Assembly (NCBI GenBank): GCA_041582695.1
Contig: JBFIBB010000009.1
Span: 1 to 29,450 of the forward strand
Direction: 5' to 3'
Length of the DNA stretch: 29,450 nucleotides
Source of the DNA: JAWKWH01 sp041582695
Lineage (GTDB): Bacteria; Pseudomonadota; Alphaproteobacteria; Rhizobiales; Rhizobiaceae
The notes beneath the pieces were generated by a model. The model did no database searches. It saw only the letters and a list, made by a program, of their open reading frames with translations, and had not been told where the DNA came from. Shown here one piece after another: positions 1-7,545 of the stretch; the stretch's first letter is position 1, and every line of letters starts with the position of its first letter. The position numbers and the translations under genes are program-made.

Positions 1-434
1 CCTGCGTTCTGCTCGGCACGGGAGCGGGCATCGCCTTTTTCATGGTGATGGCGAACCGTACGCGCGATGCCCGCCTTGTTGCGCACACCGCCGGAATTGT
101 CGTTACGGCCGATTTTCTTTTCACCGCGACGGCTGTGGTCGTGCAACCCGTCACCGGCCTTCTGCTGGCGGAAACCGTCGGCTGGCCGCTGACCGAAGGG
201 TGGATACTGGCTTCGCTGGCGCTCTACGTGCTCACCGGCGCGTTCTGGCTGCCGGTGGTCGCCATACAGATTCGACTGCGCGATCTCGCCCGAATGGCGG
301 CACGCGAAGGGACCGCCCTCACCCCGGCCTACCACCGGCTTTACCGCATCTGGTTTGCCTGCGGCGTGCCGGCCTTCCTTTCGGTCCTGGCGATCATCTG
401 GCTGATGCTGGCGCGGCCGGCAATCGGGTTATAG
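1..434 (+). CDS. DUF2269-family integral membrane protein (5' end outside window)
   Basis: The reading frame is open from base 3 with no stop before TAG at 432-434. The residues before the first internal ATG at 42 (VLLGTGAGIAFFM) look like the N-terminal membrane helix typical of DUF2269 proteins, so the true start lies upstream and the gene is cut by the window edge. The visible part has about four hydrophobic spans, including ones near 105-165, 190-265 and 345-425. The motif with a short basic loop (ANRTRDARL) after the first helix is usual for the family. The function of DUF2269 is not established. No enzyme motif is visible. The stop is followed after 9 bp by a second membrane protein, so the two are probably co-transcribed. 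I am confident of the coding call and fairly confident of the family. Confidence 0.8.
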   Translation, partial: CVLLGTGAGIAFFMVMANRTRDARLVAHTAGIVVTADFLFTATAVVVQPVTGLLLAETVGWPLTEGWILASLALYVLTGAFWLPVVAIQIRLRDLARMAAREGTALTPAYHRLYRIWFACGVPAFLSVLAIIWLMLARPAIGL

Positions 435-443
435 GAGCCGGAT

Positions 444-905
444 GTGAACCCGCTGCTTGCCGGAACCGCCTATTTCGCGATTGTCTTCGCTGCCGGATTT
501 ATGTTCGGAACACTGCGCGTGCTGCTGGTGGCCCCGTACGTGGGGCCGCTTTTCGCAGTGCTGATCGAAATGCCGTTCATGCTGGGCATCGCATGGTTAG
601 TCTGCCGCACGCTGATGCGGCGGATGAATGCGCCGAATGTTCGCACCGCGGGGATCGTCATGGGCGCCACCGCATTTGTCCTGTTGATGGCCGGCGAATA
701 CCTGCTCGCACTTGGTTTCAACGGTGTTACCGTCAGCCAATACATGGCGCAAATTGCCACTCCGCCTGGGTTGCTCGGCCTTGCCGGACAGGTCGCGTTT
801 GCAGCCTTTCCGGTCCTGCAGACAAAAAAGCGTGTTCAGACAAGTTCCACATCGACCACGCCGGGCACCGAGCGCAATGCCGAGGCGATGCGCGGCGACA
901 CCTGA
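444..905 (+). CDS. Small polytopic membrane protein of unknown function
   Basis: This 153-residue protein starts with GTG at 444. An AGGAG at 433-437, six bases upstream, decides the start, and the ATG at 442 is followed directly by a stop. Four hydrophobic segments are visible at about residues 5-25, 30-52, 72-93 and 105-125, followed by a polar tail rich in T, S, R and K. I do not recognise a named family, although proteins like it often sit beside DUF2269 genes, as here. The 3' end overlaps the convergent dnaE 3' end by 70 bp (836-905). The polar tail (residues about 132-153) is therefore encoded opposite the dnaE C terminus and may be a poorly conserved extension. No catalytic motif is seen. 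Confidence 0.7.
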   Translation: MNPLLAGTAYFAIVFAAGFMFGTLRVLLVAPYVGPLFAVLIEMPFMLGIAWLVCRTLMRRMNAPNVRTAGIVMGATAFVLLMAGEYLLALGFNGVTVSQYMAQIATPPGLLGLAGQVAFAAFPVLQTKKRVQTSSTSTTPGTERNAEAMRGDT

Positions 906-3900
906 TAGCTGTCGGGAAGCGCAACCTCGATCTCTCCCTGAGACTGGTCCCGTATCAAGATGACGCTGACCTGACCGGAACCAGAGCGGTCGAGCTGGCT
1001 CTGAAGCGCCTGCACCGGCCCGGCGTCGCGCACGAAAATGCGCATCGACTTCTGGATGCGGCTTGCCTCGTCCTCAAGCGAATGGACGCGGTTTATCCGC
1101 AGATTGACGCCCTCGGGGCGATCTTCGGCGGCAACCTCGATCACCACTGAAGCTCCCGTCTCAAGCAAATCCCGATACTGGGCCAATCCCTCAGAAAAAA
1201 GCACCGCCTCGAACTGGCCGGTCGTATCGGAAAACTGGAATACCCCCATGCGGTTGCCCGTGCGGGTCTTGCGTTCCTGCCTGGCGGTAATCGTGCCCGC
1301 AAGCCGCCCGGCCGTCGCGCCCTTCTTCACTGCCGCTTCGAACGTAGCCCAGTTCTGCACTCGCATCTTTTCAAGCACGGATTTGTATTCGTCCAACGGG
1401 TGCGCAGAGAGATAGAAGCCGACGGTCTGGAACTCACGGTGCAGCATTTCGGCCTGTTCCCACGGTTCGACGGCAGGCAGGCGGATTTGCTCGTGACGGT
1501 CGGAATACCCGGCGCCGAACATGTCGACGATCCCCTCCTCGGCGTTTTTCTGCGCCCGCGCTCCAACGCCGGTCAACAGTTCGATCCCCGCGGTCATCGC
1601 GGCGCGATCGCGGCCGAAGCAGTCCATGGCGCCGGCAGCGATCAGGCTTTCGAGCACCCTCTTGCCGGCAATCCGCGGATCGATCCGCTCGCAAAAATCC
1701 TCCAGGCTTGCGAACGGCTTTTCGGAGCGTTTTTCCACTATATGGCGCACGGCGGCGTCGCCGACGCCCTTGATGGCTGCAAGCGAATAGAAAATGCAGT
1801 TTTCGCCGACTTCGAAATCGCGGAAAGAGGTCATGACGGACGGTGAGACGACCTCTATGCCGAGGCGGATGGCGTCCTGCCTAAAATCGGAGAGCTTGTC
1901 GGTGTTCGACATGTCGAGCGTCATGGAAGCGGCCAGGAATTCGACCGGGTAATGGGCTTTCATGTACGCGGTCTGGTAGGAGACGATGGCGTAAGCGGCG
2001 GCGTGCGACTTATTGAAGCCGTAGTCGGCGAACTTGGCAAGCAGATCGAAGATCATGTTGGCCTGCGGCTTGCCGACACCGCGTTCGACCGCGCCGTCGA
2101 CGAAACGCACTCTCTGCTGGTCCATTTCGGCGCGGATCTTCTTGCCCATGGCGCGGCGCAGCAGATCGGCTTCGCCGAGCGAATAGCCGGCCAGCTCCTG
2201 CGCGATCTGCATCACCTGTTCCTGATAGACGATGACGCCCTGCGTTTCCTTGACCAGATGGTCGATCCGGGGGTGGATCGAGGCCATCTCCTCCTCGCCA
2301 TGCTTGCGGGCGTTGTAGGTCGGGATGTTCTCCATCGGCCCCGGCCGGTAGAGCGCCACCAGCGCGATGATGTCTTCGATGCGGTCGGGCTTCATGCCGA
2401 GCAACGCCTTGCGCATGCCCGCGCTTTCCACCTGGAACACGCCGACCACCTCGCCGCGCGACAGCATCTGGTAGGTTTTTTCGTCATCGAGCGGTATCGT
2501 CGCCAGATCGACCTCTATGCCGCGCCGGCGCACCAGACGCACCGCGGTCTCCAGCACAGTCAGGGTCTTCAGACCGAGAAAATCGAACTTCACCAGTCCT
2601 GCCTGCTCGACCCATTTCATGTTGTACTGGGTGACCGGCATGTCGGAGCGCGGATCGCGGTACATCGGCACCAGCTCCGACAGCGGCCGATCGCCGATGA
2701 CGATACCGGCGGCATGAGTGGAAGCATGGCGGTAGAGCCCTTCCAGCCGCTGAGCGATGTCGAGCAGCGTTTCGACGATCGGCTCACGGGCCATTTCCTC
2801 GGCAAAGCGCGGTTCGTCCTCGATCGCCTTGGCGAGCGACACGGGTGCTGCCGGGTTCTGCGGCACCATCTTGCAGAGACGGTCCACCTGGCCATAGGGC
2901 ATCTGCAGCACGCGCCCGACATCGCGCAGCACGGCGCGGGCCTGCAGAGTTCCGAATGTGATGATCTGCGCCACCTGGTCGCGGCCGTATTTCTCCTGCA
3001 CATAGCGGATCACCTCGTCGCGGCGATCCTGGCAGAAGTCGATATCGAAGTCGGGCATCGACACGCGGTCGGGATTGAGGAACCGCTCGAACAGCAACGA
3101 GAAGCGCAGTGGATCGACATCGGTAATCGTCAACGCCCAGGCGACCAGCGATCCGGCGCCCGAACCACGGCCCGGACCGACAGGAATGCCTCTGGACTTC
3201 GCCCACTGGATGAAATCGGCAACGATGAGAAAATAACCCGGATACCGCATGCGCTCTATCACACCGAGCTCGTATTCGAGCCGTTCGCGGTAGTCCTTCT
3301 CCGCATATCCGTCGGCCATGCCGAAAGTTGCCAACCGCGCGTCGAGCCCCTTGCCGGCTGCCTCCCTGAGCGCGGTTGCTTCCGTGGCGAGCGCCTCTTC
3401 CGGATCAGCGCCGGCGCCGGTGAACCGCGGCAGAATGGGCTGGCGCGTCTCGGGAAAATAACTGCAACGCCGGGCGATCTCGAGCGTGTTGGCGACGGCC
3501 TCCGGCAGGTCGGCAAACAGGTCGATCATTTCGCGCTGCGGCTTCAGGCTGTGGTCCGGGGTCAGCCGCGGCCGGTCGTCGACGGCCACCACCGACCCGG
3601 ATGCGATCGCCATCAGCGCGTCATGTGCGTCGAAATCGCTACGGGCGGGGAAAAAGGCATTGTTGGTGGCAACCAGCGGCAACTCGAGCCGGTAAGCGAG
3701 ATCGACCAGACTTGCCTCGATCTCGCGGTCATAGCCCTCATGGCGCTGCAGTTCGACATAGAGCCGGTTGCCAAACACCGCGGCGAGCGCGCAAAGCACA
3801 TCACGCGCATAACCGGGATGGGCCGAAGCGAGCGCCGCATTGGCGGGTCCACCCGGACCGCCGGTGAGGCAGATGATCCCTGCCGCACTGGAGCCAAGCG

Positions 3901-4300
3901 CATCGAAGGCAACGTGCACCGGCGCATCGGCAGGCTTGTCCAGATAGGCGCCGGATACGAGCCGGACGAGATTGGAGTATCCCTCGCCGGTCGCCGCGAT
4001 CAGGACGAGGCGAGAAAATCCGGTGCGGCCTTCGCGGCTGTGCGCCGCGGTTGCGACCGCCTCGCCCATATTTGTGAAATCGACATCCATCTGGCAGCCG
4101 ATTATCGGCTGGACGCCCTTGCCGGACGCTTTTTGAGCGAACTCCAGCGCGCCGAACAGGTTGTTGGTATCAGTAACCGCGATTGCGGGGCATTCGTCTG
4201 CCACCGCATGGGCGATGATCTTTTCCAGCGGAAGCGCGCCCTCAAGCAGCGAGTAGGCGGAGTGGACGCGAAGATGCACGAAATGCCGATTGTCCGCCAT
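836..4300 (-). CDS. dnaE: DNA polymerase III subunit alpha (replicative, DnaE1 type)
   Basis: The catalytic subunit of the replicative polymerase is 1154 residues here, the usual DnaE1 length. It opens with a PHP domain (HLRVHSAYSLLEG). The palm domain follows, with PDFDIDF carrying two catalytic aspartates (about D417 and D419) and KFDFLGLK carrying the third (about D573), matching E. coli D401, D403 and D555. A helix-hairpin-helix region, an OB fold near residue 990 and a C-terminal domain complete it. The N-terminal wording is that of DnaE1, not the error-prone DnaE2 of imuA-imuB-dnaE2 cassettes. I chose ATG at 4300 because GGAG lies nine bases upstream. An in-frame ATG at 4315 adds five residues but has only a distant GAGG. 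The 3' end overlaps the converging gene at 444-905. Proofreading would come from a separate DnaQ. Confidence 0.96.
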   Translation of the reverse strand: MADNRHFVHLRVHSAYSLLEGALPLEKIIAHAVADECPAIAVTDTNNLFGALEFAQKASGKGVQPIIGCQMDVDFTNMGEAVATAAHSREGRTGFSRLVLIAATGEGYSNLVRLVSGAYLDKPADAPVHVAFDALGSSAAGIICLTGGPGGPANAALASAHPGYARDVLCALAAVFGNRLYVELQRHEGYDREIEASLVDLAYRLELPLVATNNAFFPARSDFDAHDALMAIASGSVVAVDDRPRLTPDHSLKPQREMIDLFADLPEAVANTLEIARRCSYFPETRQPILPRFTGAGADPEEALATEATALREAAGKGLDARLATFGMADGYAEKDYRERLEYELGVIERMRYPGYFLIVADFIQWAKSRGIPVGPGRGSGAGSLVAWALTITDVDPLRFSLLFERFLNPDRVSMPDFDIDFCQDRRDEVIRYVQEKYGRDQVAQIITFGTLQARAVLRDVGRVLQMPYGQVDRLCKMVPQNPAAPVSLAKAIEDEPRFAEEMAREPIVETLLDIAQRLEGLYRHASTHAAGIVIGDRPLSELVPMYRDPRSDMPVTQYNMKWVEQAGLVKFDFLGLKTLTVLETAVRLVRRRGIEVDLATIPLDDEKTYQMLSRGEVVGVFQVESAGMRKALLGMKPDRIEDIIALVALYRPGPMENIPTYNARKHGEEEMASIHPRIDHLVKETQGVIVYQEQVMQIAQELAGYSLGEADLLRRAMGKKIRAEMDQQRVRFVDGAVERGVGKPQANMIFDLLAKFADYGFNKSHAAAYAIVSYQTAYMKAHYPVEFLAASMTLDMSNTDKLSDFRQDAIRLGIEVVSPSVMTSFRDFEVGENCIFYSLAAIKGVGDAAVRHIVEKRSEKPFASLEDFCERIDPRIAGKRVLESLIAAGAMDCFGRDRAAMTAGIELLTGVGARAQKNAEEGIVDMFGAGYSDRHEQIRLPAVEPWEQAEMLHREFQTVGFYLSAHPLDEYKSVLEKMRVQNWATFEAAVKKGATAGRLAGTITARQERKTRTGNRMGVFQFSDTTGQFEAVLFSEGLAQYRDLLETGASVVIEVAAEDRPEGVNLRINRVHSLEDEASRIQKSMRIFVRDAGPVQALQSQLDRSGSGQVSVILIRDQSQGEIEVALPDSYQVSPRIASALRSVPGVVDVELV

Positions 4301-4468
4301 GCCGGTCTGCTCCATCCCGTGCCGTTCCGCCTCGATGCCGTTCAGCCGATCGGCCGCGCAGACGAATCCTGTTGGTCATCGCGGATTGTCACGGCTGCCG
4401 CTTCGGCTGTCCAGTGCGCGCAACGTTTGCCCACCATTTGCTGACGCCAATCGACGATGGCAGCGCTT

Positions 4469-4494
4469 CGGATGGCGATCATCCGGCGCGGATG
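4469..4494 (-). other. Mutually exclusive hairpin segments in the 3' UTR of the small SOS gene
   Basis: Directly 3' of the small ORF stop, three 6-base segments alternate. On the plus strand these are CGGATG (4469-4474), CATCCG (4480-4485) and CGGATG (4489-4494), separated by 5 and 3 bases. The central CATCCG can pair with either neighbour, giving two alternative hairpins. There is no T-tract, so this is not a classical intrinsic terminator. It may stabilise or fold the short mRNA. The pairing is seen directly; any role is inference. Confidence 0.35.
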
Positions 4495-4502
4495 GCCGGA
4501 AA

Positions 4503-4589
4503 TCAGAACGCGCCGATCCACATCGCCATGGTGACGAGGAACATGCTGACCGAAACGAGCGAGATGACATCTTTGGCGATTTCAAGCAT
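4503..4589 (-). CDS. 28-residue single-span membrane protein, LexA-controlled (SidA/TisB-like architecture)
   Basis: The ORF begins with ATG at 4589 and ends with TGA at 4503-4505. It is preceded by AGGAG seven bases upstream, one of the best ribosome-binding sites in the window. The product starts MLEIAKDVISL and ends WIGAF. A short amphipathic head carries E3, K6 and D7, and from about residue 8 to the end it is hydrophobic, with hydroxyl residues and methionines (SVSMFLVTMAMW), consistent with one transmembrane helix. The promoter 35 bp upstream contains a perfect LexA box. Known SOS-induced proteins of this size and topology are Caulobacter SidA, which blocks division through late divisome proteins, and E. 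coli TisB, a membrane-depolarising toxin. I infer a comparable role, but sequence identity to either was not tested. dnaE lies about 200 bp downstream on the same strand. Confidence 0.7.
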   Translation of the reverse strand: MLEIAKDVISLVSVSMFLVTMAMWIGAF

Positions 4590-4621
4590 TTTTAGCTCCT
4601 AAATGTCCGTTTGATCACTTT

Positions 4622-4650
4622 ATGTTCCATATTTGTTCCAAGTTTGTCAA
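4622..4650 (-). promoter_or_regulatory. SOS promoter with alphaproteobacterial LexA box
   Basis: GTTC (4624-4627), seven bases, GTTC (4635-4638) is an exact match to the direct-repeat LexA operator known from alphaproteobacteria. On the minus strand a perfect TTGACA (4645-4650) is followed after 17 bp by a poor -10 hexamer GAACAT (4622-4627), which is contained in the operator. LexA binding would therefore cover the spacer and -10 and block RNA polymerase. The ATG of the 28-residue gene is 34 bp downstream. Confidence 0.8.
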
Positions 4651-4709
4651 TAGGGTATTTCCCCCGAGGGCAAACCAAACCGGTTTTCGGCAATGTCCCG
4701 GATTTAAGA

Positions 4710-5060
4710 TTAGATGTGGATTCCGATTCTTGGCAGCAGCCAGATCGTGACAAGATAAAGCGCTATCGTCAGCACGCAGCCCGATCCCAGGGCAGGCCAG
4801 AACCCGATGCCGGCGCGCAGCATAGCGGGTACGGCAAGGAACATCGGCAGCGATGGCAGCACGAACCAGAAAGTCGCCTCTGCATGGGCGGCGATTCGTA
4901 TCGCGTCACCCGTGTCCCGCCAGAGCCAGATGATGGCGAGGATCGAAACCAGCGGCAGCGATGCAATCAGTCCGCCAAGCCCCGGGCTGCGCCGGGCGAC
5001 TTCCGAGACGATCATGACAATGACGCCAGACAATGCCGCCTTGATGAGCAGATAGGTCAT
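4710..5060 (-). CDS. DUF3147 family membrane protein
   Basis: The protein has 116 residues and begins MTYLLIKAALSGVIV, with GAGG four bases before the ATG. Four hydrophobic segments are visible at about residues 2-18, 30-48, 62-82 and 90-110. The conserved-looking stretch SPGLGGLIASLPLVSIL, followed by WLWRDTGD and a FWFVLPSLPMF segment, is characteristic of the DUF3147 family of small inner-membrane proteins. Its function is unknown. It lies downstream of the ABC transporter genes after a 133-bp gap that contains a possible terminator, so it may be a separate unit. Its stop codon is about 60 bp upstream of the SOS promoter of the next small gene. Confidence 0.8.
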   Translation of the reverse strand: MTYLLIKAALSGVIVMIVSEVARRSPGLGGLIASLPLVSILAIIWLWRDTGDAIRIAAHAEATFWFVLPSLPMFLAVPAMLRAGIGFWPALGSGCVLTIALYLVTIWLLPRIGIHI

Positions 5061-5170
5061 GGGACCTCAATGAACAGCGCGAACTGCTCCATCCATAACG
5101 CAAAGTTCCCCTCGTTTCCACGCCCGCCGGAACGTGGCTTGTTTTCAGTCCGCGGAAATGGAACCCGCGC

Positions 5171-5193
5171 TAAAACCGGCGGGCGCTTCCCGC
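5171..5193 (-). terminator. Possible intrinsic terminator after livF
   Basis: Immediately after the livF stop, the minus strand reads GCGGG, a 5-base loop, CCCGC (5179-5193), then CGG and TTTTA. The stem is five perfect G-C-rich pairs and the T-run is short and offset by three bases. It is therefore a weak candidate, but it is in the right place to end the ABC transporter operon. Confidence 0.35.
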
Positions 5194-5889
5194 TTACACC
5201 GCCATGTATTTGGTCAGCAGCGACGGATCAGCGGCCAACGCGGCGGTATCCACAACTTCGCCATTGCGGCCGTTTTCGATAAAGGCGACACGATCGGCGA
5301 TCGACAGCACCGCATCGACGCGCTGCTCGACGAGCAGGATGGCAACCCCCTCGCCCTTCAGCCGCACCACCACCTGGCGGATTTGCTCGATCATCGAAGG
5401 CTGCAGGCCTTCGGTTGGTTCGTCCAGCAACAGTACCTTCGGCTCGATGCACAGTGCCCGCGCGGTCGCCAGCATCTGCTGTTCGCCGCCTGACAGCGTT
5501 TCGGCCACCTGTGTCATGCGCTCGCGAAGCCGAGGAAAGATGTCGAGGACGCGCTCGCGCAACTTCATGCCGCCGCCGCTGACCATCAGCCCGGTTTCGA
5601 GGTTCTCGGCGACCGTCAGTTCGGCGAACAGCCTTCGCCCCTGCGGCACGTATCCGATGCCCTTGCGCGGTATCTCGTAGGCCGGCAGCTGCGAAATCCG
5701 TTCGCCGTCAAGCGTGATCTCGCCGCCGGATAGCCGGATCAGTCCCATGATCGCCTTCATCGTGGTCGTTTTGCCGGCGCCATTCCGCCCGAGCAGGCAG
5801 AGTATCTCGCCTGCAGAGACCGATAACGATATCTCGCGCAATATTTGCGCGGCGCCGTATCCGGCGTTGATGTTCCTGACCTCAAGCAT
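5194..5889 (-). CDS. livF: Branched-chain amino acid-type ABC transporter ATP-binding protein
   Basis: This 231-residue ATPase energises the inner-membrane permeases LivH and LivM. Walker A is GRNGAGKT (34-41), the Q-loop glutamine is Q83, the signature is LSGGEQQ (132-138) and Walker B is VLLLDEP (152-158). EIPRKGIGYVPQGRRLF and the C-terminal LLVEQRVDAVL are LivF-type wording, with glutamine where other ABC proteins have the switch histidine. I chose ATG 5889 because it aligns with family starts (MLEVRNINAGYG) and overlaps the livG stop by 8 bp, which suggests translational coupling. A longer in-frame extension to 5952 would lie wholly within livG. The substrate class is inferred from the family and is not certain. 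Confidence 0.93.
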   Translation of the reverse strand: MLEVRNINAGYGAAQILREISLSVSAGEILCLLGRNGAGKTTTMKAIMGLIRLSGGEITLDGERISQLPAYEIPRKGIGYVPQGRRLFAELTVAENLETGLMVSGGGMKLRERVLDIFPRLRERMTQVAETLSGGEQQMLATARALCIEPKVLLLDEPTEGLQPSMIEQIRQVVVRLKGEGVAILLVEQRVDAVLSIADRVAFIENGRNGEVVDTAALAADPSLLTKYMAV

Positions 5890-6613
5890 CGCTGCCGGTC
5901 CCGAGATAGGCGGATTGAACATCTGCATTGTTGCTGATCGCTTCGGGCGCACCCTCCGCCAGCACGCGCCCGAAATTCAAAACAGTAATGTAATCAGCGA
6001 TTTCCATGACGACATTCATGTTGTGTTCAATCAGCAGGATGGTGGTACCGCCGGCCATTGTTCGGATCAGCCGGTTGAATCCGGCGATCTCGCTGTCGGC
6101 CAACCCTTGCGTCGGTTCGTCGAGGATGAGCAGTTTCGGCCGCTGCGCCAGGCCCATGGCGATTTCGAGCAGACGCTGGTGACCGTAGGAAAGATCGCCG
6201 GCAAGTTCATAGCGCCGGTCGAGAAGCCCTACCTGGTCCAACGCGCCAGCGACCCCGGATTCAACAGAAGTCCTTGTGGCGCCAGCGACGCGGCGGGCCG
6301 CCAAGGCCACGTTCTCGTCCAGCGTCAGGCGCTCGAACACCGATGTGATCTGAAAGGTATAAGCCATTCCCTTGGAGATGCGCTTGTGGGCCGGCAGGCC
6401 GGTGATGTCCTCGCCGAGAAAAGCGACGGAACCGGCTGTCGCGTCAATCCGGCCGGAGAGCAGGCCGACCAGAGTCGATTTGCCGGCGCCGTTCGGACCT
6501 ATCAAAGCGCGGACCTGCCCCTGAGGGACTGCGAGATCGACCTTGTCGACCGCCAGAAGGCCGCCGAACCGTTTGGTCAGTCCGCCGGCCACCAACTGGT
6601 TCACGGTAGCCAT
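5882..6613 (-). CDS. livG: Branched-chain amino acid-type ABC transporter ATP-binding protein
   Basis: This 243-residue partner ATPase of LivF has Walker A GPNGAGKST (39-47), signature LSYGHQ, Walker B LLILDEPTQGL and the switch histidine in LIEHNM. LSYGHQRLLEIA, instead of LSGGQ, is typical of the LivG branch. The ATG at 6613 has GGAGG eight bases upstream and is preferred. The in-frame GTG at 6622 overlaps that ribosome-binding site and is unlikely. The first codons overlap the livM stop by 13 bp, and the last eight bases overlap livF. It acts on the cytoplasmic face with LivF. Confidence 0.93.
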   Translation of the reverse strand: MATVNQLVAGGLTKRFGGLLAVDKVDLAVPQGQVRALIGPNGAGKSTLVGLLSGRIDATAGSVAFLGEDITGLPAHKRISKGMAYTFQITSVFERLTLDENVALAARRVAGATRTSVESGVAGALDQVGLLDRRYELAGDLSYGHQRLLEIAMGLAQRPKLLILDEPTQGLADSEIAGFNRLIRTMAGGTTILLIEHNMNVVMEIADYITVLNFGRVLAEGAPEAISNNADVQSAYLGTGSDA

Positions 6614-7545
6614 GGCAGCCACCTCCGCCTGATTTCGCCAACGATGCCCTGACGGGCAAATAGCGTGAGCAGCACCAGAACCAGTCCCGCGATCGCCAGA
6701 TAGGCTGTGGTAAAGCCGCTGGAAATATCGATCAGGTAGAACATGAACAATGTGCCGACCAGCGGCCCGAGCACGGTTCCCGCACCCCCGAGCAATACCC
6801 AGAGCAGCGGCAGTATGGAATACTGAACCGAAGCAAAACTGGCGCCCACATAGCCGAACAGCAGTCCGTAAGATGCACCGGCAACGCCGGAGACCGTGCC
6901 AGAAATCACGAAAGCGGCGAGTTTGTAGCGCGCAACATCATAGCCCAGCATGCGCGTGCGCTCCTCGTTTTCGCGGATCGCGACCAGCACCTTGCCAAAA
7001 GGCGATTGCACCAGCCGCGACAGCAGCACAAAGCATCCGGCAAACAGCAGCAGGCCGGCGAGGTAGCGGTTGGCTTCGTTGCTGAGGTCGATGCCGGCAA
7101 GCGCCCGCCTGGCCTGCGCGATCACGAAACCTTCGTCGCCGCGCGTCAGATTGCCGAAATAGAGAACAGCCAGGAAACCGGCCTGGGCGAACATCAACGT
7201 CACGATCATCAATTGTACGCCGGAGGTGCGCAACGCCAGGAAGCCGACCGCAGCCGATACCGCAAGGCTGGCGGCGAGCCCGGCCAGCAGCGCCTCACCG
7301 GCCGCCCAACCGAGATGCTGCATCGCAAGTCCCATGCCGTACATGCCTGCGGCAAAGAACAGTGCATGGCCGAGGCTGAGCATGCCGGCATAGCCGAAGG
7401 CGAAGTTGAACCCCATGGCGTAGACGGCCAGAACCATGATGCGGGCGAGATTGCCGTGGTGATAGGCGGGAAGCGCGAAATGCATGATCAGCAACAGCGC
7501 AATCACCGCGGCGTTCATTGCCATTGCCTTGTTCGCGCCGGTCAT
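6601..7545 (-). CDS. livM: Branched-chain amino acid-type ABC transporter permease LivM
   Basis: The protein has 314 residues, mostly hydrophobic, with eight to nine predicted spans. The family pattern FNFAFGYAGMLSLGHALFFA is near residues 48-67. A GYVGASFASVQYSILPLLWVLLGG segment and GTVLGPLVGTLFMFYL lie near the C terminus. Both patterns are the usual LivM signatures around the ATPase-coupling and pore regions. The start ATG overlaps the livH stop as ATGA (4 bp), which indicates coupling. It pairs with LivH to form the membrane channel of the importer. Confidence 0.92.
   Translation of the reverse strand: MTGANKAMAMNAAVIALLLIMHFALPAYHHGNLARIMVLAVYAMGFNFAFGYAGMLSLGHALFFAAGMYGMGLAMQHLGWAAGEALLAGLAASLAVSAAVGFLALRTSGVQLMIVTLMFAQAGFLAVLYFGNLTRGDEGFVIAQARRALAGIDLSNEANRYLAGLLLFAGCFVLLSRLVQSPFGKVLVAIRENEERTRMLGYDVARYKLAAFVISGTVSGVAGASYGLLFGYVGASFASVQYSILPLLWVLLGGAGTVLGPLVGTLFMFYLIDISSGFTTAYLAIAGLVLVLLTLFARQGIVGEIRRRWLPWLP

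Noticed and set aside
836..4300. DnaE as the SOS-induced error-prone DnaE2, given the nearby LexA box
   Set aside because: Length, N-terminal wording and lack of imuA/imuB point to the replicative DnaE1. The LexA box serves the mini-gene about 200 bp upstream.
1952..4444. An 830-codon plus-strand ORF antisense to dnaE
   Set aside because: It is a shadow of dnaE: composition is rich in R, H, D and G with no domain, and the opposite strand carries a complete polymerase with catalytic motifs.
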